From positions 1-34,415 of the IMG/VR virus record IMGVR_UViG_3300028553_000097: 34,415 bases of DNA. One strand, written 5' to 3'. The notes beneath the pieces are model-generated. The model searched no databases. It was not told where the DNA came from and was given only the letters and a program-made list of their open reading frames with translations. Both the position numbers and the translations under genes were made by a program. Numbering within the stretch: position 1 is the first letter of the stretch; each line of letters opens with the position of its first letter. Positions 28,339 through 34,415 of the stretch are shown here, in pieces. This stretch comes from a virus.

Positions 28339-28414
28339 CCGCTGGTTTTTCGCACACGCGCCCGAACACCTGACTGTTCGCGGCCAACACACACTGCAAC
28401 CAACCAGCGGTTTT
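28339..28414 (+). promoter_or_regulatory. Structured intergenic element
   Basis: CCGCTGGTT at 28339-28347 pairs with AACCAGCGG at 28402-28410, enclosing a second hairpin (CGAACA 28363-28368 / TGTTCG 28375-28380). The outer stem is followed by TTTT. It may be a second terminator, an attenuator or a leader RNA before the next operon. I could not identify a clear promoter between 28314 and 28490. Confidence 0.42.
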
Positions 28415-28490
28415 AAACTCACTGCCCAAATCATTAGCCCCAACACATGGCCGATTTAGGGCGCATCGCTGAACAAAACAGCAGGAACGC

Positions 28491-28652
28491 ATGACCGAAC
28501 TCAACAAGGCGCGCGGCTACATTCGTCCTATTGCTGGTATCGTCGGTATTTTCTTCGCCGCGTGCGCTCTGCTTAAGCCATTTATCGCGATCCGCATGGC
28601 AACGAGTGTCACCGAATTGGCCCTTGTCGCCATCGCTCTACTCGTCATCTAA
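28491..28652 (+). CDS. Small two-helix membrane protein (53 aa)
   Basis: A 53-residue protein (MTELNKARGYIRPIAGIVG...). Two hydrophobic stretches are visible, about 12-28 (IAGIVGIFFAACALL) and 38-53 (VTELALVAIALLVI). GCAGGA lies just before ATG 28491. It is followed after 39 bases by the large membrane protein and may work with it. Function unknown. Confidence 0.6.
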   Translation: MTELNKARGYIRPIAGIVGIFFAACALLKPFIAIRMATSVTELALVAIALLVI

Positions 28653-28691
28653 CCAGTTCCGCGTCCCTGATCCTGACCATCGGAGGACACC

Positions 28692-29795
28692 ATGCGATCT
28701 TTCCTTTCAAAATTCATGGACGGCTACACGACCACCGGCAAGTTTTGGCTTGCCCTTGGTGCGTTCGCTCTCATCGTTGACGCTGCCATCAGCTACAAGT
28801 ACGGCGTCACTCTGACCTGGCTTTACGGCGTCGGCTTCGCGCTGGTTGCCGTATTCTTCGCGCTCCTGCCCGATGCAGTGTACAGCGAAGTTGAAAACCG
28901 TCGCTTTGCCAGTGGCATCGTTTTGGCTGGCCTCTGCATTCCGCTTGGACTTGTCGCGCTCTACTCGCACCTTGGCTATGGTTCCAGCATTCGCGTCGGT
29001 GACGTCCAGCAAGCATCGGTGCAGAACGCCAAGTACGACGACGGTCGCAGCACCGTTGTTGAACTCAAGGACAAGATCAAGCTCTTGGAGGCCAACACGA
29101 AGCGCCTCGACGCTGACATGGACAAGTTGATTGGTGCAAAGGTTGGCCCCGATGGTTGGTCCATGACTGTCGCGCCAGCTTCGCCTGAGACGCTTGATGG
29201 TCCAATCGCCGCTAAACAGCTTGAGGTTGCCAATGAGTCCAAGCGCAACGGCTGCAAAGCCAAGTGTGAGGCACGCACCAACGAACTCGCACACCTTCAA
29301 TCGCTTCGCGCAACGGCTGTGAAGATTGCCGAAAACCAAAAACAGTACAACGCCACGCTGGAAGCGCTCGCCAACAGCCGCAACGCTTCTGCCGCCGTCG
29401 AATACAAGTCATCGGCAGTCGTCAACCAAACCAACGTCGCCGCTCAACTGTTCCTCGCCATGAGCGGCGCAACGCCTGAGAAGTCGATTGATCCTGACAA
29501 AGTGACATTCAGCTTCGTCAACATTTTCATCGCTGGCGCTGGCTCGCTCGCCTTCATGATCATGGCACCTGTTGGGTTCTTTGTTGCTGGCCGTAACCGC
29601 ATCAAAGAGCGCTCAAGCGCTTACGACTACACCCCAGCAAGCCCAAGCCTTCCAAAGCTGCCAGCGCCACAGCACATCCACACGCGCGAAGTCGTCAAAA
29701 CCGATAACGGATTTGCCGCTCGGGCCGTTGCTGCTCTAGACGATCCAAAGCTTCGCAACGCCATCGAAAGCCTGAGAGGGTTTAAAGCCGCATGA
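28692..29795 (+). CDS. Membrane protein with central coiled coil (367 aa)
   Basis: A 367-residue membrane protein. Three hydrophobic helices lie near the N-terminus (about residues 17-35, 41-60, 74-94). A long charged, coiled-coil-like domain (about 105-245) holds LKDKIKLLEANTKRLDADMD and two Cys in a NGCKAKCEART segment. A fourth helix is at about 274-300, followed by a basic and Pro-rich tail (NRIKERSSAYDY, SPSLPKLPAPQ). GGAGGAC precedes the ATG. No family is recognised; the topology would place the 180-residue domain on one side of the inner membrane. Roles in exclusion, DNA entry or lysis are possible but not shown. Confidence 0.78.
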   Translation: MRSFLSKFMDGYTTTGKFWLALGAFALIVDAAISYKYGVTLTWLYGVGFALVAVFFALLPDAVYSEVENRRFASGIVLAGLCIPLGLVALYSHLGYGSSIRVGDVQQASVQNAKYDDGRSTVVELKDKIKLLEANTKRLDADMDKLIGAKVGPDGWSMTVAPASPETLDGPIAAKQLEVANESKRNGCKAKCEARTNELAHLQSLRATAVKIAENQKQYNATLEALANSRNASAAVEYKSSAVVNQTNVAAQLFLAMSGATPEKSIDPDKVTFSFVNIFIAGAGSLAFMIMAPVGFFVAGRNRIKERSSAYDYTPASPSLPKLPAPQHIHTREVVKTDNGFAARAVAALDDPKLRNAIESLRGFKAA

Positions 29796-30025
29796 GCATG
29801 CCAGCGCCTAACCCAGCCGGTGGCTCGTTTATTCCTGCCCCGGCTGCAATCAAAAAGGTTGAACGCGACAACTGGCACGGCCTCAACAACACCAGCCTCG
29901 AAGTGCTCAAACTCGCTGTTGAAATGAACAAAGGCCAGACTATTTCAGCCGAAAATCTGGTAGAGTACGCTCAGAAACTCTACAAATGGACGACCGAATA
30001 CGACGCTGGAGAAAGCGGACCTTGA
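29792..30025 (+). CDS. Hypothetical protein (77 aa)
   Basis: A 77-residue protein with a Pro/Ala-rich N-terminus (MSMPAPNPAGGSFIPAPAAI) and a helical C-terminal half (LEVLKLAVEMNKGQTISAEN, LVEYAQKLYKW). It overlaps the membrane-protein stop by four bases and the next start by four. Function unknown. Confidence 0.62.
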   Translation: MSMPAPNPAGGSFIPAPAAIKKVERDNWHGLNNTSLEVLKLAVEMNKGQTISAENLVEYAQKLYKWTTEYDAGESGP

Positions 30026-30321
30026 CCTGGGATGATGTCATTCCGCATCACATTGCGAGCAAGCAAAAAGCATGGGAGCGCCGTTGTTCTATTCTTCGTG
30101 CCGTAGATGATGGCGCGTCGCAGGCTGATATTTCGCGGTCAATTGGGATTTCACAGTATAGAGTGCACTGCCTTGTACAGATGGCTAGGCGCGACAAGAA
30201 ATTCAATGTGGCACCACCAGTGATAGAATGGTGGTCAAACTCTGACGAGTTCATGGTTTGCAAACTTAGTAAAAAACGATTAGCGCGGTTGATGTTGAGT
30301 GTGGAAAGTGATCCCGCGTGA
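30022..30321 (+). CDS. Putative HTH DNA-binding protein (99 aa)
   Basis: A 99-residue protein with a likely helix-turn-helix (RAVDDGASQADISRSIGISQ, then YRVHCLVQMARRD, about residues 26-58). The N-terminal region is basic. TTG 30022 is preferred: GGAGAAA lies eight bases upstream and it overlaps the previous stop by four bases. ATG 29986 in the same frame is an alternative. Upstream of the terminase operon, it could be a late regulator. Confidence 0.58.
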   Translation: MTWDDVIPHHIASKQKAWERRCSILRAVDDGASQADISRSIGISQYRVHCLVQMARRDKKFNVAPPVIEWWSNSDEFMVCKLSKKRLARLMLSVESDPA

Positions 30322-30698
30322 AAGGCCAGCCCACATACGTCCAGATCGGCGTGACTGAAACCGGCACAGCAATCTATCGCAAGACCTCAACTCTTGCTGA
30401 GGAAATGGTTGCAGACATCGTTGAAGCTGTAGAGCGCAAGTCATCGAAAAAGCCGCCAGTGGTGCCAGTGGCAAAGCACCAAGCCGCACCGCACGTCGCG
30501 CTGGTTCCGCCGCAACTGACTAAGACAGCCAATGGCACAGTTCTCATCGTCACCAAGCCAACAGGCGTCAAGGTTCACGCCGTCTTGCCACCAGATGCCA
30601 GTAGCGACTTGATCAACTTCGCAGCCGAAACGCTGCTTCGTGTCAAAGCAGATCGCATCCCGACAGATTGGGCTAAGATCGCGAAGTTAGGGAAGTAA
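30318..30698 (+). CDS. Hypothetical protein (126 aa)
   Basis: A 126-residue protein (MKGQPTYVQIGVTETGTAIY, then EEMVADIVEAVERKSSKKP). A Pro/Val/Ala-rich linker (PPVVPVAKHQAAPHVALVPP, about 47-66) joins two small domains; the C-terminal one has GTVLIVTKPTGVKVHAVLP. The GTG overlaps the previous stop (GTGA). No family recognised. Confidence 0.6.
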   Translation: MKGQPTYVQIGVTETGTAIYRKTSTLAEEMVADIVEAVERKSSKKPPVVPVAKHQAAPHVALVPPQLTKTANGTVLIVTKPTGVKVHAVLPPDASSDLINFAAETLLRVKADRIPTDWAKIAKLGK

Positions 30699-30700
30699 AA

Positions 30701-30832
30701 ATGTTTGATCCAGTTGCATTAGGCATGGCGTGGTTCGCAGGTTTTATGACAAGTTATGGGGTGCTAGTGCTTGCCATGGCCACGTTCTTTTCCATTGGCG
30801 TTTCAGCATTTATATATGCAGTGCTCCCATGA
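30701..30832 (+). CDS. Small membrane protein (43 aa)
   Basis: A 43-residue hydrophobic protein (MFDPVALGMAWFAGFMTSYG, then VLVLAMATFFSIGVSAFIYA) that spans the membrane once or twice. GGAAG lies nine bases before ATG 30701, and its stop overlaps the next start (ATGA). Function unknown. Confidence 0.6.
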   Translation: MFDPVALGMAWFAGFMTSYGVLVLAMATFFSIGVSAFIYAVLP

Positions 30833-31020
30833 AGAGTGCGCCACACACATCATTCCATGGAGGCTCCAAAATCAGAGTGGTGCTCACGTCTGGTAAGGTC
30901 ATCATCACGAAGTTCATCGAAAAAACTTCTAATAGGTTCATCACCACGGCAGACGGCAAGATCGCAGCAAAAGACATCAGCTCGGCGTCGTATTACAAGC
31001 CGCTACCGCACGAACGGTAG
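30829..31020 (+). CDS. Hypothetical protein (63 aa)
   Basis: A 63-residue basic, beta-rich protein (SFHGGSKIRVVLTSGKVIIT, KFIEKTSNRFITTADGKIAA), possibly an SH3- or Sm-like barrel from the strand pattern. The ATG overlaps the preceding stop by four bases. Function unknown. Confidence 0.58.
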   Translation: MKSAPHTSFHGGSKIRVVLTSGKVIITKFIEKTSNRFITTADGKIAAKDISSASYYKPLPHER

Positions 31021-31036
31021 AAAACCATTCCACCAA

Positions 31037-31110
31037 GTGCCAAAAATAACGGCTTGGCACCCCACACTCTGGAATAATATTCCATCAATCGGACCTCACC
31101 GGCAAGCCGG
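31037..31110 (+). promoter_or_regulatory. Leader upstream of the terminase genes
   Basis: This gap has three short inverted repeats: GTGCCAA 31037-31043 / TTGGCAC 31054-31060, GGAAT / ATTCC around 31071-31083, and CCGGC 31099-31103 / GCCGG 31106-31110. TTGGCA (31054-31059) and TAATAT (31075-31080) could form a weak promoter with a short 15-base spacer. It is the only untranslated gap of any size in this packaging block. Confidence 0.35.
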
Positions 31111-31133
31111 ATGCTCTGGAAGGACAAACGCCA

Positions 31134-31439
31134 GTGACGGATATTCACGTTGCCATGGATTTGGGATGCGCCGACGCCGTGACTGGAGCGATCTGGTCTT
31201 ATGAAGGCGGTAAAGCAACAAATGCGAAAGGCTTCACGTTTCAGGCGCTTACCGTCAAGCAGGTAGCTGAACAGCTAATGGCTATGGGTAACGTAAAGAC
31301 ATGCGTTCTGTCTGAGGACACCAAGACTAAGGCGTGGGGATCAAGCAAGTCCCTGTTCGACACGCTGAAAGAAATAGTCCCGCAATGGACTATTGGCACT
31401 GTCTCTTCCCCAGTTCTTGGCAAGCTGGTGAGCGCATGA
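31134..31439 (+). CDS. Hypothetical protein (101 aa) before terminase
   Basis: A 101-residue protein starting at GTG 31134 with GGAAGGAC about nine bases upstream. The opening IHVAMDLGCADAVTGAIWSY looks like the first strands of an RNase H-like fold with an Asp at the end of strand 1, but other catalytic positions cannot be assigned. The rest includes LTVKQVAEQLMAMGNVKTCVL. Stop overlaps the next start (ATGA). Family unknown. Confidence 0.5.
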   Translation: MTDIHVAMDLGCADAVTGAIWSYEGGKATNAKGFTFQALTVKQVAEQLMAMGNVKTCVLSEDTKTKAWGSSKSLFDTLKEIVPQWTIGTVSSPVLGKLVSA

Positions 31440-31759
31440 CTGCCCAAGCCGCACCAATGGTTAAAGTAGAGGAAAACAGCCAAAAACGCACACGAGGCGG
31501 CGCTAAGAAGGGCGAACGCCGTGGTGGCCGTCAGAAGGGCACGCCCAACAAAACGACCGGCGAACTCAAGGATATGATCCTTCAGGCTCTCGCAAACGAA
31601 GGCGGCGTAAAGTACCTACGCCAAGTAGCCAAAGAAGACATGAGGGCGTTTTGCTCATTGATTGGCCGCGTGCTTCCGTTGACAGTCGCAGGCGATCCCG
31701 ACAATCCAGTCGAGACGCACAACGTCATAGAATACCGCGTTGTCCGTTCTCAGGGTTGA
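31436..31759 (+). CDS. terS: Putative small terminase subunit
   Basis: A 107-residue basic protein directly upstream of and overlapping the large terminase. The N-terminal half has KRTRGGAKKGERRGGRQKGT plus PNKTTGELKDMIL, a motif typical of DUF5681-like phage proteins located at the small-terminase position, with a likely helical DNA-binding segment after it (VKYLRQVAKEDMRAFCSLIGRVLPL). It should recognise packaging sites and regulate the large subunit. The assignment rests on position and the basic motif, so a related packaging accessory protein is possible. Confidence 0.65.
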   Translation: MTAQAAPMVKVEENSQKRTRGGAKKGERRGGRQKGTPNKTTGELKDMILQALANEGGVKYLRQVAKEDMRAFCSLIGRVLPLTVAGDPDNPVETHNVIEYRVVRSQG

Positions 31760-33164
31760 TGTCCCCGAAAAGTTAGAGCCGCTTTTGTACCCGGCTCGCT
31801 ATAAGGGCGCACATGGTGGACGAGGCGGGGCTAAGTCTCACTTCTTTGGTGAGCAGGCCGTTCTCAAGACCTTCGAAGGCAAGCGCGTTGTTTGCATCCG
31901 CGAAGTCCAGAACTCCATTAAGGATTCGGTTAAGCAGCTCGTTGAAAGTAAGATCGCCAAGCTAGGGCTTCAATCCAAGTTTGAGGTTCTTCGCGATGAA
32001 GTCAGAGGCCCACGCGGCGGTCTGATGGTCTTTCGAGGGATGCAGGATTATAACGCGGACAACATCAAGTCGCTTGAAGGGTTCGACGTTGCGTGGGTTG
32101 AGGAAGCGCAAAGCATATCGGCCCGCAGTTGGCGGTTACTTCGCCCAACGATCAGAAAGCCTGAATCCGAGATTTGGTGCAGTTGGAACCCTCGTTGGGA
32201 TACGGACCCGGTAGACGAGTTCTTCCGAGGCGCGAACAAGCCCAAGGATGCGGTTTGCGTCGAAATCAATTGGCGCGATAACCCTTGGTTCCCTGGCGTT
32301 CTCAAAGACGAAATGGATCGCGACTTTTCCGCTGATCCCGAGATGGCCGAACACGTATGGAACGGCGGCTATGAGATCGTTTCTGAGGGCGCTTACTACG
32401 CTCGATTGTTAGCCCAAGCGGAGAAGGAAGGCCGAATAGGTCACTTCCCGCACGATCCGCGCCGCAAGGTCTTTACGAGTTGGGACTTAGGAATATCGGA
32501 CTACACGACGGTTTGGTTCTTCCAGCACGACGGCACCTACGTAAACGTCATCGACTACTACGAAACCAACGGCGACGGCTTTGATGATGTGGTTGGGTAT
32601 GCACTGCCTGAGCAGTTTATCCCGCCGCCGCTAGAGCATAAGTTTGACGGCTGGTCACAGCCAATGGCTATGGAGCGCCTAGGGCGAACAGAACCGTTCC
32701 GCTATGAAAAGCACTTCCTTCCACACGACGTTCGCGTTCGTGAGCAAGGCGCGGGCGGGCGACATAGGCACCAAATCTTGGATGCGCTCGGCTTGAAGCC
32801 CTTGGCTAAGGGCGTGCCAGACCGCAACGACAACCGCATTCCGGCAGTGCGTTCGATGCTGCCAATCACGAGGTTCCACAATACGCCGCGCGTTCAGGCA
32901 GGTTTAAAGCGCCTTCGCCGGTTCCGCCGCAAGTTCAACGATGCGCTCGGAACCTACACGACGCCGATCCACGATGAAGCCTCGCACGCGTCCGACAGCT
33001 TTGGTGAGTTCGCGGTCAACTGCCCTATCAAGATCGAAGTGCCCAAGGTCGTGAATAAACCCGCCCGAGACTACGGCTTCGAGATCGGCCACGGCGGCGC
33101 ACTCATTCCGTCTATGGACATCGACCAAATCATCAAAATGCAACGCCGCTTAAAGGAACTCTGA
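31740..33164 (+). CDS. terL: Large terminase subunit, PBSX-type
   Basis: A 474-residue packaging motor. The ATPase domain has Walker A GGRGGAKS at residues 26-33, an adenine-binding region near VCIREVQNSIKDSV, and Walker B FDVAWVEEAQ with Glu121/Glu122. The RNase H-like nuclease domain has Asp249 in FTSWDLG, an acidic cluster around VIDYYETNGDG, and a late Asp in SHASDSFGEF. Layout matches the PBSX/Terminase_3 group, often used for headful packaging. The start is TTG 31740, overlapping the small subunit by 20 bases; TTG 31785 lies too close to Walker A to be likely. Confidence 0.93.
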   Translation: MSVLRVDVPEKLEPLLYPARYKGAHGGRGGAKSHFFGEQAVLKTFEGKRVVCIREVQNSIKDSVKQLVESKIAKLGLQSKFEVLRDEVRGPRGGLMVFRGMQDYNADNIKSLEGFDVAWVEEAQSISARSWRLLRPTIRKPESEIWCSWNPRWDTDPVDEFFRGANKPKDAVCVEINWRDNPWFPGVLKDEMDRDFSADPEMAEHVWNGGYEIVSEGAYYARLLAQAEKEGRIGHFPHDPRRKVFTSWDLGISDYTTVWFFQHDGTYVNVIDYYETNGDGFDDVVGYALPEQFIPPPLEHKFDGWSQPMAMERLGRTEPFRYEKHFLPHDVRVREQGAGGRHRHQILDALGLKPLAKGVPDRNDNRIPAVRSMLPITRFHNTPRVQAGLKRLRRFRRKFNDALGTYTTPIHDEASHASDSFGEFAVNCPIKIEVPKVVNKPARDYGFEIGHGGALIPSMDIDQIIKMQRRLKEL

Positions 33165-33168
33165 GCGC

Positions 33169-34415
33169 TTGAGCCACGACTACGCCTCTATCGATAGCGA
33201 CGAGCAAGCACTCGGCACCGGCAAGACACAGGTTGAGCTGTGGCTGTCGAAGATTGAGCTTGCGCGCGAAGAGGAAAAGGATTGGCGCACGTCGGCTGAG
33301 AAGGCCGTCAAGATTTACAACGGCAAAGAAAAAACCGCGTTCAACATTTTCTTCTCGAATATCGAGACGATTGTTCCGGCGCTGTATTCGGCTACGCCCA
33401 AGGTTGACATTCGCCGCCGTTTCCAAGACGAGGCTGAACTTGACCGGATGAACGCGCTAAATGGCGCGCAACCGGCGCAACAGCCAGTTCCAGGCGCTGC
33501 ACCCGTTAACGACCGTCAACCATCGCGCATCGCAGCTCAAGTGCTTGAGCGTGCGTTGACCGCGACACTCGACATGATCGCGTTTGACGACATCATGCTT
33601 GAGGCCGTCCGTAGCCACAAGACCCCAGGTCGCGGCGCTGTTCGCGTTCGCTATCAGCCGTTTCACGATCAGCAGAACATGCAGACGGACCCGACAACGG
33701 GTGAGCATTTCGCGCCATTGGTCCATGAAGAGTGCTACCCTGAGAACGTCCCTTACAACCGATACATTCGCGGCCCCGCCAATACGTGGTCGGCAATGCC
33801 GTTTGAGGCATACGAGCACGATCTAAAGCGCGAAGAGGTCCAGCGCCTTGTTGAGCGCTCGATTGCAACGGCAACGCATGATCCGAATGCGCCAGTGGTG
33901 CCAGTGGCAGACCCCAAGGCTGCCCTTGAAGAGCGGATGAAGAAGTTTTCGTTTGGCACCAAGCGGACTGACATCACCGAAACAAAGGACGGCAAGCCAG
34001 CACGCGGCGTTTACAACACGATCAAGGTTTATGAGATTTGGGACAAGGCTTCACGGTCTTGCTTCTTCATCTCGGACCAAGACAAGACGCAGCCGCTGTT
34101 GGTTGAACCTGATCCTCTAAAGTTGCGGGACTTCTTTCCCGGCGAAGTGATCCAGCAATCAGAAGTCGGCTCACTGGTCCCGATTTGCCCCTATGAAATC
34201 TGCAAGCCGCTCATGCAAGAGCTTGAGCGTGTCACCAAGCGCATCACGGCCCTTACCAATCAGTTGCAGGTCAAAGGGGTTGCGAACGGCGCGGCAATGC
34301 CAGACATCGCGCGCCTCAAGGATATGTCAGACGGTGAGTTCGTCGCGGCTGAGGACGTGTCCGAGTTCTTAAAGGGTGGCGGTGCCAACTTTGAAAAAGC
34401 CGTCATGTGGTGGCC
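33169..34415 (+). CDS. Portal protein, P22-type, 3' end outside window
   Basis: At least 415 residues, open to the window end. It starts at TTG 33169, four bases after the terminase stop. The N-terminal part has RTSAEKAVKIYNGKEKTAFN, then FFSNIETIVPALYSATPKVDI, characteristic of large podoviral (P22-like) portals of 600-750 residues. Later segments (SHKTPGRGAVRVRYQP, EECYPENVPYNRYIRGPANTW, FEAYEHDLKREEVQRLV, YNTIKVYEIWDKASRSCFF) continue this pattern. The portal forms the dodecameric DNA channel at the head vertex. It differs in type from the Mu-like capsid at the other end, which suggests a mosaic head module. Confidence 0.86.
   Translation, partial: MSHDYASIDSDEQALGTGKTQVELWLSKIELAREEEKDWRTSAEKAVKIYNGKEKTAFNIFFSNIETIVPALYSATPKVDIRRRFQDEAELDRMNALNGAQPAQQPVPGAAPVNDRQPSRIAAQVLERALTATLDMIAFDDIMLEAVRSHKTPGRGAVRVRYQPFHDQQNMQTDPTTGEHFAPLVHEECYPENVPYNRYIRGPANTWSAMPFEAYEHDLKREEVQRLVERSIATATHDPNAPVVPVADPKAALEERMKKFSFGTKRTDITETKDGKPARGVYNTIKVYEIWDKASRSCFFISDQDKTQPLLVEPDPLKLRDFFPGEVIQQSEVGSLVPICPYEICKPLMQELERVTKRITALTNQLQVKGVANGAAMPDIARLKDMSDGEFVAAEDVSEFLKGGGANFEKAVMWW

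Noticed and set aside
30454-33909. A 20-base identical segment in the 30318 gene (30454-30473) and the portal gene (33890-33909)
   Set aside because: Both encode a Pro-Val-Val-Pro-Val-Ala linker using the same codons; with only two copies it is more likely shared linker composition than a functional site.

Overview
The window is most of a temperate tailed-phage genome, apparently from an alphaproteobacterial (probably Rhizobiales-like) host. The host guess rests on a GcrA-family regulator, a cell-cycle factor of Alphaproteobacteria, and on endolysin, spanin and accessory families familiar from rhizobial phages. All assignments come from reading the translated sequence; no database was searched.

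Layout. 1-5.9 kb (+): the end of the head module (Mu gpT-like capsid, gp36/DUF1320, gpG-like and gp37-like connector proteins), then directly a long tail fibre and a DUF4376 fibre-associated protein. 5.9-7.7 kb (+): lysis cassette (endolysin-like protein with a C-terminal membrane helix, nested spanin-like pair, extra small lipoprotein, small membrane proteins). 7.7-10.0 kb: accessory genes, including a divergent pair of transcription units around an 8-bp inverted repeat. 10.1-10.34 kb: attP, a tRNA-Lys 3'-end sequence with candidate integrase arm sites. 10.3-18.6 kb (-): integrase, excisionase-like gene and a tightly overlapping leftward early operon with a truncated PAPS-reductase-like gene, an HNH protein, RecT and many small proteins, including a hexanucleotide-repeat protein. 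18.6-19.46 kb: immunity region with a small CI-like repressor, divergent Cro-like protein, strong promoters and palindromic operators. 19.46-28.3 kb (+): GcrA-like protein, DUF2303 protein, DnaB helicase, replication initiator carrying an HNH domain, cytosine methyltransferase-like protein, a broken second methyltransferase, a NusG/RfaH-like factor and an AP2-HNH endonuclease. 28.3-34.4 kb (+): membrane proteins, a DNA-binding protein, small and large terminase, and a P22-type portal running off the end.

How it fits together. attP lies between the lysis genes and the integrase, with structural genes at both window ends. This is the order of a free or circularly permuted phage genome, not of an integrated prophage. 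If the molecule is circular, the portal at the right end would lead, through unseen sequence, to the capsid at the left end. Leftward transcription from the 18.68-kb promoter would drive recombination and accessory genes. Rightward transcription from the cro promoter would drive replication, and the NusG-like factor could then help polymerase into the packaging, head, fibre and lysis genes. No tail tube, tape measure or baseplate gene is visible; such genes, if present, must lie outside the window. Many genes are under 60 codons and overlap their neighbours by 1-4 bases, which suggests translational coupling throughout.
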